DNA of 64,000 bases from Pseudomonas inefficax (GCF_900277125.1 NZ_OPYN01000224.1:1-64000), one strand, 5' to 3'; shown: positions 21,027 through 31,302, numbered from the stretch's first letter. Notes: generated by a model not told the origin, from the sequence alone. A program made the numbers and translations.

Positions 21027-22028
21027 TCAGTCAGCTGTGACCAGCTTGGCTTGCCCAAGGTTCGCCAGGCGGATGCTGTCCTGCGCTTGCTGGATCTCGC
21101 CCTGGCTGTTGATCGGCCCCAGGCGCACGCGGTGCAGGGTCTGCTGGTTTCGCACGATCGAGCTGATGAACACTGGCGCGCTGACCATGCTGCTGAGCTT
21201 GGAGCGCAGCAGTTCGGCGGCGTCCGGATTGGCGAAGGCGCCCACCTGCAGGAAGCTGCCGCCATTGCCGGCCGGCACGTTGTTGCCAGCCACCTGCACC
21301 GGCACCACCGGCGCCGCGTGCTGCTGGGGCGGCGGGGTCCATTGCTCGACGCGCCCGGTACTGGCCGGGATTGCCTGGGTCTGGGCTACCTGCGGCTCTT
21401 TCAGCACCATCGGTGGTGTCTGGCCACGCTGGGCCCACCACTGCTGCGGGTCGATGCCTTCGACGCGCACGTGCGCGGTACCGATCTCGGCATAACCAAG
21501 CTTTTTCGCCGCAGCGTAGGACAGGTCGATGATGCGGTCCGAATAGAACGGGCCACGGTCGTTCACCCGCAAGATCACGCTGCGGCCGTTGGCCAGGTTG
21601 GTCACCCGCACGTAGGCCGGCAGCGGCAGGGTCTTGTGCGCCGCGCTCATGCCGTACAGGTCGTACAGCTCGCCGTTGGCGGTGTTCTGGCCGTGGAACT
21701 TGGTGCCGTACCACGACGCGGTACCCTCCGCGCGATAATTGCGCGAGTCCTGCATCGGGTAGTAGGTCTTGCCCAGTACCGTGTACGGGTTGGCCTTGTA
21801 GTTGCCGGTGTGCACGGTTGGCGTGGCGTCGGGGATCTTGTTCACATCCACGTCCCACCACGGCGCGCCGTCCTTGTGCGCCCGGTTGATGTCCAGGCCC
21901 GGCTGGGTGCGCACCACGTTGCCACTGCTTTGCTTGGGCGGGCGGTTGGACGAACAGCTGGCCAACACCACGCTGACGGCGAGGCAGGTGAGCAGCTTGA
22001 AAGAGTTGCCAGAGATGATTGCGCGCAT
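21027..22028 (-). CDS. rlpA: Septal ring lytic transglycosylase RlpA
   Basis: 333-residue outer-membrane lipoprotein. Lipobox LASC (Cys25); double-psi beta-barrel with GTASWYGTKFHGQNTANGE and VILRVNDRGPF; C-terminal SPOR domain from about residue 255 (GSFLQVGAFANPDAAELLRSKL). In P. aeruginosa RlpA cleaves denuded septal glycans. The start overlaps the mltB stop (TAATG). Confidence 0.93.
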   Translation of the reverse strand: MRAIISGNSFKLLTCLAVSVVLASCSSNRPPKQSSGNVVRTQPGLDINRAHKDGAPWWDVDVNKIPDATPTVHTGNYKANPYTVLGKTYYPMQDSRNYRAEGTASWYGTKFHGQNTANGELYDLYGMSAAHKTLPLPAYVRVTNLANGRSVILRVNDRGPFYSDRIIDLSYAAAKKLGYAEIGTAHVRVEGIDPQQWWAQRGQTPPMVLKEPQVAQTQAIPASTGRVEQWTPPPQQHAAPVVPVQVAGNNVPAGNGGSFLQVGAFANPDAAELLRSKLSSMVSAPVFISSIVRNQQTLHRVRLGPINSQGEIQQAQDSIRLANLGQAKLVTAD

Positions 22029-23038
22029 TACTTGACGCCCCGTGCTTGAACCAGCTGTTCCGATAGCTGATGCACCGCCATGGCATACATCACGCTGCGG
22101 TTGTAGCGAGTGATCGCGTAGAAATTCTTCAGGCCCATCCAGTACTCGGGGCCATTGTCGCCCTCGAGACGGAAGGCGGTAACCGGCAGATCATCGCGCA
22201 GCGAATCATGGACCGACCAGCCAAGCGTGCGCAACTCCCCAACGGTTTTTACCGGTTCGATGCCGGTGGTCAGGCCTTCGTCGGCGCGCCCACCGTCCGC
22301 CCAGGCGCGGCTGACCACACCTTCGCCAGCCACCCAGCCGTGGCGCTTGAAGTAGCTGGCCACGCTGCCGATGGCATCGTCCGGGTTGTTCCAGATATTG
22401 ATGTGGCCATCACCGTCGAAGTCCACCGCGAAGTTGCGAAAGCTGCTCGGCATGAACTGCGGCAGGCCCATGGCGCCAGCGTAGGAGCCTTTGAGCGTCA
22501 GCGGATCGAGCTGCTCATCACGGGCCAGCAGCAGGAATTCGCGCAGCTCCTTGCGGAAGAATTCGGCCCGTGGCGGGTAGTCGAAGCCCAGGGTCGACAA
22601 CGCATCGATCACCCGGTAGTTGCCGGTGTTGCGACCAAAGAAGGTTTCCACGCCGATGATGGCGACGATGTACTGTGCCGGCACGCCGTATTCCTGCTCG
22701 GCACGGGCCAGCACCGCCTCGTGCTGGCGCCAGAAGTCCACACCGCGGGCAATGCGCGCGTCAGTGATGAACATCGGCCGGTAGTCCTTCCACGGTTTTA
22801 CCCGTTCGGCCGGGCGCGAAATGGCGTCGAGGATCGACTGTTTGCGCTGCACCTCACTGAACACAGCCATCAGCTGCTCAGGGGCAAAGCCATAGTCGCG
22901 GCTCATTTCACCAACGAACTGGGCCACCTGGGGCGAGCCTTGGTAATCGCCGGCATGGGCCAGCTGTACAGCGCCGAACAGGCCCACCGCGCCGATCCAC
23001 GGCGCACAACGGGCAGCCCAGTTACGCACTGCTTGCAT
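22028..23038 (-). CDS. mltB: Membrane-bound lytic transglycosylase B
   Basis: 336 residues, SLT_2 family 3. Catalytic Glu in IIGVETFFGRNTGNY; SYAGAMGLPQFMPSSFRNF and VDFDGDGHINIWNNPDDAIGSVA are the substrate-groove motifs. The N-terminus is a hydrophobic signal (APWIGAVGLFGAVQLAHA) without an obvious lipobox Cys, so it may be periplasmic here. ATG 23038 has GGTGAAG upstream. Coupled to rlpA. Confidence 0.93.
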   Translation of the reverse strand: MQAVRNWAARCAPWIGAVGLFGAVQLAHAGDYQGSPQVAQFVGEMSRDYGFAPEQLMAVFSEVQRKQSILDAISRPAERVKPWKDYRPMFITDARIARGVDFWRQHEAVLARAEQEYGVPAQYIVAIIGVETFFGRNTGNYRVIDALSTLGFDYPPRAEFFRKELREFLLLARDEQLDPLTLKGSYAGAMGLPQFMPSSFRNFAVDFDGDGHINIWNNPDDAIGSVASYFKRHGWVAGEGVVSRAWADGGRADEGLTTGIEPVKTVGELRTLGWSVHDSLRDDLPVTAFRLEGDNGPEYWMGLKNFYAITRYNRSVMYAMAVHQLSEQLVQARGVK

Positions 23039-23055
23039 GAAATTCTTCACCTTAT

Positions 23056-24198
23056 TCAAACCTGAGCGATCCATTTGCGGTGCGTGTGGATCGACATCAG
23101 AACGCCAAACGCTGACAGCAGCGTCACCAACGAAGTTCCGCCATAGCTGATGAAGGGCAGCGGCACGCCCACTACGGGCAGAAGGCCGCTGACCATACCG
23201 ATATTGACGAACACGTATACAAAGAAGGTCATGGTCAGGCTGCCCGCCAGCAGCTTGCCGAACAGGGTCTGCGCCTGGGCGGTGATCATCAGGCCGCGGC
23301 CGATCAGCAGCAGGTAGACGATCAGCAGCAGACAGATGCCGACCAGGCCGAATTCCTCGCCGAGCACGGCGATGATGAAGTCGGTGTGGCTTTCCGGCAG
23401 GAAGTCCAGGTGCGACTGGGTGCCGAGCAACCAACCCTTGCCGAACACGCCGCCCGAGCCAATGGCCGCCTTCGACTGGATGATGTTCCAGCCAGTGCCC
23501 AACGGGTCGCTTTCCGGGTCGAGGAAGGTCAGCACCCGCTGCTTCTGGTAGTCGTGCATCACGAAGAACCACATCGCCACCGCAACCGGCACCGCAGCCG
23601 CCAGTACGCTGAGGATCCAGCGCCAGCGCAGGCCGCCCATGAACAGCACGAAGGCCCCGGAGGCAAGGATCAGCAGCGCCGTGCCCAGGTCGGGCTGGCG
23701 CACGATCAGGATGAACGGCACGCCGATCAGCACCAGGCTGATCGCCACATGCTTCAGATGCGGCGGCAAGGTGCGCTTGGACAGGTACCAGGCGATGGTC
23801 GCCGGCATGATGATCTTCATGAACTCCGAGGGCTGGAAGCGGATCACCCCGGGGATGTTGATCCAGCGCGTGGCGCCCATGGCGTTGTGGCCCATCACGT
23901 CCACCACCACAAGCAACAACACCCCGGCCAGGTAGGCCAGCGGCACCCAACGGGCCATGAAGCGCGGCTCCAGCTGGGCGATGATGAACATCGACACCAG
24001 GCCGATGCCGAACGAGGTGGCCTGCTTGAGCAGCAGGTCCCAGTTCTTGCCACTGGCCGAATACAGAACAAACAGGCTGCCGGCCGCAAGGGTCAGCAGA
24101 ATGACCAGCAAAGGGCCGTCGACGTGGATGCGCTGCAGAAAGCTGGCGCGCCTACGCATCACATCCTCGCTGGAGAGCATGCGATCGAAATTGTTCAT
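23056..24198 (-). CDS. rodA: Rod-shape peptidoglycan glycosyltransferase RodA
   Basis: SEDS-family polymerase working with PBP2 in cell elongation. 380 residues with about ten membrane helices and the SEDS motifs EFMKIIMPATIAWYLSK, DLGTALLILASG, GEEFGLVG and the C-terminal GVPLPFISYGGTSLVT. ATG 24198 overlaps the mrdA stop; an internal Met 13 codons later is an alternative start. Confidence 0.95.
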   Translation of the reverse strand: MNNFDRMLSSEDVMRRRASFLQRIHVDGPLLVILLTLAAGSLFVLYSASGKNWDLLLKQATSFGIGLVSMFIIAQLEPRFMARWVPLAYLAGVLLLVVVDVMGHNAMGATRWINIPGVIRFQPSEFMKIIMPATIAWYLSKRTLPPHLKHVAISLVLIGVPFILIVRQPDLGTALLILASGAFVLFMGGLRWRWILSVLAAAVPVAVAMWFFVMHDYQKQRVLTFLDPESDPLGTGWNIIQSKAAIGSGGVFGKGWLLGTQSHLDFLPESHTDFIIAVLGEEFGLVGICLLLIVYLLLIGRGLMITAQAQTLFGKLLAGSLTMTFFVYVFVNIGMVSGLLPVVGVPLPFISYGGTSLVTLLSAFGVLMSIHTHRKWIAQV

Positions 24199-26087
24199 CA
24201 CAGGGCTGATTCCTGGGTAACGGTGGCAGGCGCGAACTCGGGCTTGAGCCGGCCGTTTTCGTCGAGCAGCCAGGCGTCCATCACCTGGCGCACCACCGGG
24301 GCGGCGACGCCCGAGCCGGACTCACCGTTCTCGACCATCACTGAAACGACGATCTTCGGGTCCTCGGCCGGGGCGAAGGCGACGAACAGGGCGTGGTCGC
24401 GGTGGCGCTCCTGCAGCTTGTTGCGGTCGTACTTCTCGCCCTGCTTGATCGCCACCACCTGGGCCGTACCACTCTTGCCGGCAATGCGGTACTGCGAGCC
24501 GATGGCCGCCTTGCGTGCGGTACCACGAGCGTTGTGCATCACCTGCTCCATGCCATGAGTGACCTTGGCCCAGTCGGACTTGTCACGCAGCACGATGTTT
24601 TCCATGGGGTTGTCGTCCACCGGCGGCTGGCCTTCGATGGTCTTGGCCAGATGCGGGCGGTTCCACACACCCTTGTTGGCGATCAGCGCCGTGGCCTGGG
24701 CAAGTTGCAGCGGCGTGGCCTGCATGTAGCCCTGGCCGATGCCGAGGATCAGGGTTTCGCCGGGGAACCAGGCCTGGCGGCGGGTGGCGCGCTTCCACTC
24801 GCGCGACGGCATCAGCCCGGCGGATTCCTCGAACATGTCGAGGGAAACCCGCTGGCCGATGCCGAACTTGTTCATGTAGCTGGACAGCCGATCGATGCCC
24901 ATCTTGTGGGCAAGGTCGTAGAAGTAGGTGTCGTTGGAACGCATGATCGCGGCGTCCAGGTCGACCCAGCCATCGCCCGAGCGGTTCCAGTTACGGTATT
25001 TGTGATCGTAGTTGGGCAGCTGGTAGTACCCTGGGTCGAACACCCGGCTGCCGGCATTGACCACACCGCTGTCCAGGCCGGCGATGGCCACCGCCGGCTT
25101 GATGGTCGAGCCAGGCGGATACAGGCCGCGCAGCACGCGGTTGAAAAGCGGTCGGTCGATCGAGTCTCGCAGTTCGGCATAGGCCTTGAAGCCGATGCCG
25201 GTGACGAACAGGTTGGGGTCGAAGCTGGGCTGGCTGACCATCGCCAGCACCTCGCCGGTACGCGGGTCAAGCGCCACCACAGCACCACGCCGGCCACCCA
25301 GGGCGGCCTCGGCGGCCTCCTGCAGCTTGATGTCCAGGCTCAGCACGATGTCCTTGCCCGGTTTCGGGTCGGTGCGCTTGAGCACCCGCAGCACACGGCC
25401 GCGGGCGTTGGTCTCGACTTCCTCGTAGCCCACCTGGCCATGCAATTCGGCCTCGTAGAAGCGTTCGATGCCAGTCTTGCCGATGTGGTGGGTGCCGCTG
25501 TAGTTCACCGGGTCCAGCGTTTTCAGCTCTTTTTCGTTGATCCGCCCCACATACCCCACCGAATGGGCAAAGTGCGCGCCCTGCGGGTAATGGCGTACCA
25601 ACTGGGCCACCACTTCCACGCCCGGCAGGCGGAACTGGTTCACCGCCACGCGGGCGATCTGCTCTTCGTTGAGTTCGAACAGGATCGGCACCGGCTCGAA
25701 CGGCCGGCGACCCTGACGCATGCGCTTCTCGAACAGGGCGCGGTCGTCGGGCGTAAGCTCCAGCACTTCGACGATGGTATCCAGCACTTCCTGCCAGTTA
25801 CCCGCACGTTCGCGGGTCATCGACAGGCTGAAGCTGGGCCGGTTGTCGGCGACGATCACCCCGTTGCGGTCGAAGATCAGCCCGCGGGTCGGCGGGATCG
25901 GCTGCACATGCACCCGGTTGTTCTCCGACAGCGTCGAGTGATAGTCGTGCTGGATGACCTGCAGGTAGTACAGCCGCGCAATCAACACGCAAATAAGCAG
26001 CATGATCGCCACTGCGCCGACCACGACGCGGTTGCGCACCAGGCGGGCGTCTTTCTCGTGGTCCTTGAGACGGATCGGCTGCGACAT
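24198..26087 (-). CDS. mrdA: Penicillin-binding protein 2 (elongasome)
   Basis: 629-residue class B PBP transpeptidase paired with RodA. One N-terminal membrane helix (VGAVAIMLLICVLIARLYYL), a pedestal domain (PPTRGLIFDRNGVIVADN), then the transpeptidase with the nucleophile in YPPGSTIKPAVA, SND in MRSNDTYFYD and KSGTAQV. It starts 16 bases after rlmH and is coupled to rodA. Confidence 0.96.
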   Translation of the reverse strand: MSQPIRLKDHEKDARLVRNRVVVGAVAIMLLICVLIARLYYLQVIQHDYHSTLSENNRVHVQPIPPTRGLIFDRNGVIVADNRPSFSLSMTRERAGNWQEVLDTIVEVLELTPDDRALFEKRMRQGRRPFEPVPILFELNEEQIARVAVNQFRLPGVEVVAQLVRHYPQGAHFAHSVGYVGRINEKELKTLDPVNYSGTHHIGKTGIERFYEAELHGQVGYEEVETNARGRVLRVLKRTDPKPGKDIVLSLDIKLQEAAEAALGGRRGAVVALDPRTGEVLAMVSQPSFDPNLFVTGIGFKAYAELRDSIDRPLFNRVLRGLYPPGSTIKPAVAIAGLDSGVVNAGSRVFDPGYYQLPNYDHKYRNWNRSGDGWVDLDAAIMRSNDTYFYDLAHKMGIDRLSSYMNKFGIGQRVSLDMFEESAGLMPSREWKRATRRQAWFPGETLILGIGQGYMQATPLQLAQATALIANKGVWNRPHLAKTIEGQPPVDDNPMENIVLRDKSDWAKVTHGMEQVMHNARGTARKAAIGSQYRIAGKSGTAQVVAIKQGEKYDRNKLQERHRDHALFVAFAPAEDPKIVVSVMVENGESGSGVAAPVVRQVMDAWLLDENGRLKPEFAPATVTQESAL

Positions 26088-26103
26088 CGGACTGCTTACA
26101 GGC

Positions 26104-26571
26104 TCATTTATGGTAAGGATGCCCGGACAGCACGGTCCAGGCGCGGTAGATCTGCTCGCCGATGAGTATCCTTACCAATGGGTGCGGCAAGGTCAGCGGC
26201 GACAGCGACCAGCGTTGCTCGGCGCGCGCGCAGACCTCGGGCGCCAGGCCTTCCGGGCCACCCACCATCAAATTCACCGTGCGCGCATCCAGGCGCCAGC
26301 GGTCCAGCTCGGTAGCCAGCTGCTCGGTACTCCAGGGCTTGCCATGGACCTCGAGGGTAACGATGCGTTCCCCTGGCTGAACCTTGCTCAGCATGGCCTC
26401 GCCCTCCTGACGGATCAGGCGGGCGACGTCGGCATTCTTGCCTCGGGTGTTCAGCGGGATTTCCACCAGCTCCAGCGACAGCTCGGCGGGCAGGCGCTTG
26501 GCATATTCATGCCAGCCTTCCTCGACCCACTTCGGCATGCGCGAGCCGACCGCGATCAGGCGCAGACGCAC
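26104..26571 (-). CDS. rlmH: 23S rRNA pseudouridine1915-N3 methyltransferase
   Basis: SPOUT methyltransferase of helix 69. 155 residues, with [23 protein letters not shown]-type C-terminal knot motifs ([30 protein letters not shown]). The start is GTG 26571 ([19 protein letters not shown]), matching the family; the in-frame upstream part overlaps rsfS and was rejected. 10 bases after rsfS. Confidence 0.95.
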   Translation of the reverse strand: MRLRLIAVGSRMPKWVEEGWHEYAKRLPAELSLELVEIPLNTRGKNADVARLIRQEGEAMLSKVQPGERIVTLEVHGKPWSTEQLATELDRWRLDARTVNLMVGGPEGLAPEVCARAEQRWSLSPLTLPHPLVRILIGEQIYRAWTVLSGHPYHK

Positions 26572-26581
26572 AGCGCTTTCC

Positions 26582-27001
26582 TTATTCGCGGTCTTTGAGC
26601 TTGTCGGAGTACTCGTGGGCATGGTCCGGGCTGTGGTGCTTGCCATCAGCAGCACGGCTCTGCTCGGCACCTTGCCACAGGCGCTCCAGGTCGTAGAACT
26701 GGCGGGCAGCGGCGGTCATCATGTGCACGATGACGTCGTTCAGGTCCAGCAGCACCCAGTCGCTGTCGCCCTTGCCTTCTTCACCCAGTGGCTGGGCACC
26801 CTTGGCCTTTACCGCCTCGCGGACCTTTTCGGCCATCGCGTTGATCTGGCGGTTGGAGGTACCGGTGGCAATGATCATGTAGTCGGTCAGGCTGTGCTTT
26901 TCACGCACGTCGATGACCTGGATGTCCTGGGCCTTGACGTCTTCCAGCGCGGCCTTGGTCACTGCGACCAGTTCTTCGCCGTAAATTTTCTGCTTGGTCA
27001 T
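26582..27001 (-). CDS. rsfS: Ribosomal silencing factor
   Basis: Binds uL14 and blocks subunit joining in stationary phase. 139 residues; family core [21 protein letters not shown] and [20 protein letters not shown] 27001 gives [11 protein letters not shown]; an in-frame extension to 27058 has no support. The last 35 residues ([19 protein letters not shown]) are a hydrophilic tail. Located between nadD and rlmH as in many bacteria. Confidence 0.94.
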   Translation of the reverse strand: MTKQKIYGEELVAVTKAALEDVKAQDIQVIDVREKHSLTDYMIIATGTSNRQINAMAEKVREAVKAKGAQPLGEEGKGDSDWVLLDLNDVIVHMMTAAARQFYDLERLWQGAEQSRAADGKHHSPDHAHEYSDKLKDRE

Positions 27002-27044
27002 ATAAAACTCGTTCAACTCGTTGGATGAGGCGCCAGAGGCACCG

Positions 27045-27737
27045 TCAGTTAGGTGCACGATACAGTTCGTGCGCCTCGATGTAGGCCAGTACGGCGTCCG
27101 GCACCAGGAACCTCACCGATTTGCCGCTGGCCAGCAGCTGTCGGATCTGTGTAGCCGACACCGCAAGCGGCGTCTGCCAGACGAACGAAATGTTTCCCGC
27201 CGGGCCGGACATGGCGGTGGGATCGCTCTCCGAGCGCGCAGCCAGCAGGTTGCGCAGCTCGTCAGGGGGTTCTACGTCGGCATCCGGGCGCTGCAGCACC
27301 AGGATGTGACAGTGTTGCAGCAATTCTTCCCAGCGGTGCCAGCCGGGCAGGCCACAGAAGGCATCCCAACCCAGCACCAGGAACAGCTGGTCGTCGGCGG
27401 CCAGTTCGGCGCGGATCGACTCCAGCGTGTCGATGGTGTACGACGGCTTGTCGCGCGCCAGCTCGCGGTCATCCACGCTCAGGCAGGGCACGCCCTGCAC
27501 GGCGCCTTGCACCATGGCCAGGCGGTCCTGCGCAGCCACCTGCGGGGTGTCACGGTGCGGCGGCCGGGCGTTGGGCAGCAGGCGCAGCTCGTCCAGCCCC
27601 ATGAACTCCGCCACTTCCAGCGCGCTGCGCAGGTGGCCGATGTGCACGGGGTCGAAGGTGCCGCCAAGAATGCCGATGCGCCGGACTGCCTGGGCCTTGC
27701 TCAACTCAGCAGGACTCCTGGCCGCGCAGCTGGCCAT
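27045..27737 (-). CDS. nadD: Nicotinate-mononucleotide adenylyltransferase
   Basis: Forms deamido-NAD. Nucleotidyltransferase motifs [15 protein letters not shown] and [13 protein letters not shown] are intact. 230 residues from ATG 27737, overlapping the end of proA by 32 bases. An alternative TTG at 27701 has AGGAG upstream, avoids the overlap and would give 218 residues; the catalytic core is unaffected. Confidence 0.93.
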   Translation of the reverse strand: MASCAARSPAELSKAQAVRRIGILGGTFDPVHIGHLRSALEVAEFMGLDELRLLPNARPPHRDTPQVAAQDRLAMVQGAVQGVPCLSVDDRELARDKPSYTIDTLESIRAELAADDQLFLVLGWDAFCGLPGWHRWEELLQHCHILVLQRPDADVEPPDELRNLLAARSESDPTAMSGPAGNISFVWQTPLAVSATQIRQLLASGKSVRFLVPDAVLAYIEAHELYRAPN

Positions 27738-28977
27738 CGCCGATCACTACGTACTTCTCGCAGGTCAGGCCTTCCAGGCCGACCGGGCCACGGGCATGCA
27801 GCTTGTCTGTGGAAATGCCGATTTCCGCACCCAGGCCGTACTCGAAGCCGTCAGCAAAGCAGGTCGGGGTGTTGAGCATGACCGACGCCGAGTCGACCTC
27901 GGCCATGAACTGGCGGGCTTCGCCCTGGTGTTCGCTGATGATCGAATCGGTGTGATGCGAGCCATAGTGGTTGATGTGCTCGATCGCCTGATCCAGGCCG
28001 TCGACCACGCGGATCGACAGGATCGCGTCCAGGTATTCGGTGTGCCAGTCGGCCTCGCTGGCCGGCTTGGCGTCGATGATCGCCCGGGTGCGCTCGCAGC
28101 CACGCAGTTCGACGCCCTTCTCCAGGAAGCGGCGGGCCATTTCCGGCAGGAAGCGCTCGGCCACCTGCTGGTCGACCAGCAGCGTTTCCATGGCGCCACA
28201 GATGCCGTAGCGGTACGTCTTGGCGTTGAACGCCACGCGCCAGGCCTTGTCCAGGTCGGCGTGCCGGCTGACGTAGACATGGCAGATTCCGTCAAGGTGC
28301 TTGATCACTGGCACTCGGGCATCGCGGCTGATGCGTTCGATCAGGCCACGGCCACCGCGCGGCACGATGACGTCGACGAATTCCGGCATGCTGATCAGCG
28401 CGCCCACGGCTTCGCGGTCGGTAGTCTCGACCACCTGCACCACGGCTGCCGGCAGGCCGGCAGCGGCCAGGCCACGCTGGATGCAGGTGGCGATGGCGCG
28501 GTTAGAGTGGATGGCTTCGGAGCCGCCGCGCAGGATGGTCGCGTTACCAGACTTCAGGCACAGGCTGGCGGCATCGATGGTCACGTTCGGGCGCGATTCG
28601 TAGATGATCCCGATCACCCCCAGCGGCGTGCGCATCTTGCCGACCTGAATACCCGATGGGCGGTAGCTCATGTCGCGAATGGCACCGACCGGGTCCGGCA
28701 GGCTGGCCACCTGGCGCAGGCCGGTGATCATGCCGTCGATACGCGCCGGGGTCAGCGCCAGGCGATCGAGCAGCGCAGGCTCCAGGCCGTTGGCGCGGCC
28801 CGCGGCCAGGTCCAGCTCGTTGGCAGCAGTCAGCTCGGCACGAGCGGCGTCCAGTGCGTCGGCGGCAGCTTGCAGGGCGCGGTTCTTCTGCGCGGTGCTG
28901 GCACGACCGATCACCCGGGAAGCCTCTCGGGCAGCGCGACCCAGGCGGGTCATATAGTCAAGAACGGACTCAGTCAT
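27706..28977 (-). CDS. proA: Gamma-glutamyl phosphate reductase
   Basis: Second step of proline synthesis, NADPH-dependent reduction of glutamyl phosphate. 423 residues, aldehyde-dehydrogenase fold with the catalytic Cys in [13 protein letters not shown] and [14 protein letters not shown] 28977 is the first gene of the long minus-strand series ending at the lipA terminator. Confidence 0.96.
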   Translation of the reverse strand: MTESVLDYMTRLGRAAREASRVIGRASTAQKNRALQAAADALDAARAELTAANELDLAAGRANGLEPALLDRLALTPARIDGMITGLRQVASLPDPVGAIRDMSYRPSGIQVGKMRTPLGVIGIIYESRPNVTIDAASLCLKSGNATILRGGSEAIHSNRAIATCIQRGLAAAGLPAAVVQVVETTDREAVGALISMPEFVDVIVPRGGRGLIERISRDARVPVIKHLDGICHVYVSRHADLDKAWRVAFNAKTYRYGICGAMETLLVDQQVAERFLPEMARRFLEKGVELRGCERTRAIIDAKPASEADWHTEYLDAILSIRVVDGLDQAIEHINHYGSHHTDSIISEHQGEARQFMAEVDSASVMLNTPTCFADGFEYGLGAEIGISTDKLHARGPVGLEGLTCEKYVVIGDGQLRGQESC

Positions 28978-29305
28978 GGGTTCGGTGTCTTGGCGAAGGG
29001 GAAATCGGCTGATTATAACTGGCGCGCAGGTGTACGCCCAGCGGCGGGTGGCGGATGGTAGAAAATGGCTGGGGGCATTGTGCAGGAAAGATGTAACTGC
29101 GCTTAACGAAATTTCTTGCTCCTACTGCGGCCTATTCGCGGGTAAACCCGCTCCCACAGGGGTTGCATGACTCGAGCCTTGTAAATTCCCTGTGGGAGCG
29201 GGTTTACCCGCGAAGAGGCCGACCCTGCCAACATCACTCTTGATTCAGCCTCGATTAAGCCATTCATTGCTATCATCCCCGCCTCCCCAACCGCGAACCG
29301 CCCGC
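28978..29305. other. 328-bp divergent intergenic region
   Basis: Between proA and the DNA glycosylase gene. It holds a REP pair at 29127-29221. The remaining 150 bases next to proA and 84 bases next to the glycosylase should contain the two promoters, but I see no strong -35/-10 pair. Confidence 0.6.
29127..29221. repeat. REP pair, type A
   Basis: Inverted copies of GCGGGTAAACCCGCTCCCACAGG with outer arms GCGGCCTATTCGCGGG/CCCGCGAAGAGGCC, spaced by about 27 bases, in a 5'-5' interval. Confidence 0.9.
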
Positions 29306-29974
29306 ATGCCAGCCTTGCCCGACAGCTTTTTCGACCGCGATGCCCAAACCCTGGCCAAGGCCTTGCTGGGCAAGGTCATCCGCCATCGCCACGGCGACCT
29401 ATGGTTGGCCGCGCGCATCATCGAGACCGAGGCCTACTACCTCACCGACAAGGGCAGCCACGCCTCGCTCGGCTACACCGAGAAACGCAAGGCGTTGTTC
29501 CTCGATGGCGGGCATATCTATATGTACTACGCGCGCGGCGGCGACTCGCTGAACTTCAGCGCCCACGGGCCAGGCAACGCCGTGCTGATCAAGTCGGCCT
29601 ATCCTTGGCAGGACGCCCGTTCAGGGCCGAACAGCCTGGCGCAGATGCAACTGAACAACCCCGATGCCAGCGGCAATCTGCGCCCCGTCGAGCGACTGTG
29701 CGCCGGCCAGACCTTGCTGTGCCGGGCGCTGGGCCTGAAGGTGCCGCACTGGGATGCCCAGCGTTTCGATGCCGAGCGCCTGTACGTGGAAGATTGCGGC
29801 AACGCCGTGCCACGGGTGATCCAGGCTGCCCGCCTGGGCATCCCGCATGGCCGCGACGAGCACCTGCCCTACCGTTTCGTCGATGCCGAGTACGCCCGTT
29901 TCTGCACGCGGAACCCGTTACGTCGTGGCCAAGTCGAAGGCCGCGACTTCTTCATTCTCGAACAAGGAAGCTGA
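29306..29974 (+). CDS. 3-methyladenine DNA glycosylase (MPG/AAG type)
   Basis: 222-residue member of the alkyladenine glycosylase family, which excises alkylated purines. Signatures: LAKALLGKVIRHRHGD, AARIIETEAYYLTDKGSHASLGYT (catalytic Glu region) and a HIYMYYARGG segment. ATG 29306 gives MPALPDSFFDRDAQTL; the longer frame from 29192 starts inside the REP. 3 bases separate it from the next gene, so co-transcription is likely. Confidence 0.9.
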   Translation: MPALPDSFFDRDAQTLAKALLGKVIRHRHGDLWLAARIIETEAYYLTDKGSHASLGYTEKRKALFLDGGHIYMYYARGGDSLNFSAHGPGNAVLIKSAYPWQDARSGPNSLAQMQLNNPDASGNLRPVERLCAGQTLLCRALGLKVPHWDAQRFDAERLYVEDCGNAVPRVIQAARLGIPHGRDEHLPYRFVDAEYARFCTRNPLRRGQVEGRDFFILEQGS

Positions 29975-29977
29975 ACC

Positions 29978-31294
29978 ATGGGCCAATGGCTCGACAGCCT
30001 GACTGGCTGGCTCAGCGCCAACCCGCAGTGGCTTGGCCTGGCAATATTCCTGGTGGCCTGCATCGAGTGCCTGGCCATTGCCGGCATCATCGTGCCAGGC
30101 ACCGTACTACTGTTCGCGGTTGCGGTACTGGCCGGCAGCGGCACCTTCAGTCTGGGCGAAACCCTCCTGCTGGGCTTTCTCGGTGGCCTGGTTGGCGATG
30201 CCTTGTCGTACACGGTGGGCAAGTACTTCCACCAGAACATTCGCCGCTTGCCCCTGCTGCGCCACCATCCGGAATGGATAGGCAGCGCCGAGGCCTATTT
30301 CCAGCGCTACGGCATCGCCAGCCTGCTGGTAGGGCGTTTCATAGGGCCGTTGCGGCCGATGCTGCCGATGGTCGCCGGCATGTTCGACATGCCGCTGCCG
30401 CGCTTCATCGCCGTCAGCCTGGTGGCCGGTGCCGGCTGGGCGGTGGCTTATTTGCTGCCCGGCTGGGCTACCGGCGCAGCCATGCGTCTGCCCTTGCCGG
30501 AAGGGTTCTGGCTGGACGCCGGGATCATCGCCGGCACCCTGGCAGTCATCATCGGGCTGAGCCTGAACACCAGCATTCGCGATCAACGCCACGGCACCCG
30601 GCTGATCGCCGGCATGAGTTTCCTTGCCTTGGCCGGGGTATTCCTCGGCTGGCCCTACCTGCACGAGTTCGACCAGGGCGTGATGACACTGGTGCAGGAG
30701 CACCGCAGCCAGGCCATCGATGGCGCCGTGGTGCTGGTGACCCGGCTGGGCGACTTCCGCACCCAGTTATTCCTCGGCGGCCTGCTGACGGGCCTGTTGC
30801 TGCTTGCCCGGCAGTGGCGGCATGCGATGTTCGCCGCGGGCGCGCTGATGGGTACGGCATTTGCCAATGGCACGCTGAAGTGGCTGTTCGCGCGCGCCCG
30901 CCCCGAAGTGCTGAGTGACCCGCTGACCAGCTACAGCATGCCCAGCGGGCACAGCTCGGCGTCGTTTGCGTTCTTCCTGGTAATGGCGGTACTGGCCGGG
31001 CGCGGGCAGCCGCCGCGGATGCGCCTGACCTGGGTAATGCTGGGCTGCATTCCGGCGCTGGCGATTGCCCTGTCACGGGTGTATCTGGGCGCGCACTGGC
31101 CGACTGACATCCTCGCCGGGGCCTTGCTGGCATGCTGTGTGTGCGCGCTCAGCCTGGCACTGGCGCAGCGTCACCAGACCCTGCCGGCACTGCCACTGCG
31201 GGTGTGGTGGCTGGTGTTGCCGGCGTGTGTCGCGTTGCTGGCGTTCTTTGCCATGCATGCGCTGCCGCAGGCTTTGCTGCGGTATCAGTATTGA
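29978..31294 (+). CDS. DedA-PAP2 phosphatase fusion membrane protein
   Basis: 438 residues combining two modules. Residues 1-200 form a DedA/VTT domain (GIIVPGTVLLFAVAVLAG, GLVGDALSYTVGKYF, VGRFIGPLRPMLPMVAGMF). Residues 210-438 are a PAP2 phosphatase with all three motifs: KWLFARARP, SMPSGHSSASF and SRVYLGAHWPTD. Likely acts on undecaprenyl or phosphatidyl phosphates at the inner membrane, the DedA half possibly moving the lipid; this is inference. Confidence 0.88.
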   Translation: MGQWLDSLTGWLSANPQWLGLAIFLVACIECLAIAGIIVPGTVLLFAVAVLAGSGTFSLGETLLLGFLGGLVGDALSYTVGKYFHQNIRRLPLLRHHPEWIGSAEAYFQRYGIASLLVGRFIGPLRPMLPMVAGMFDMPLPRFIAVSLVAGAGWAVAYLLPGWATGAAMRLPLPEGFWLDAGIIAGTLAVIIGLSLNTSIRDQRHGTRLIAGMSFLALAGVFLGWPYLHEFDQGVMTLVQEHRSQAIDGAVVLVTRLGDFRTQLFLGGLLTGLLLLARQWRHAMFAAGALMGTAFANGTLKWLFARARPEVLSDPLTSYSMPSGHSSASFAFFLVMAVLAGRGQPPRMRLTWVMLGCIPALAIALSRVYLGAHWPTDILAGALLACCVCALSLALAQRHQTLPALPLRVWWLVLPACVALLAFFAMHALPQALLRYQY

Positions 31295-31302
31295 TGTCGC
31301 CA

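Noticed and set aside
22028-23950. 640-codon minus-strand frame including mltB
   Set aside because: The upstream two thirds lie in a second frame of rodA; mltB starts at 23038.
24393-26165. 590-codon plus-strand frame opposite mrdA
   Set aside because: Antisense shadow; composition is His/Val/Gln-rich without domains, while mrdA has all PBP motifs.
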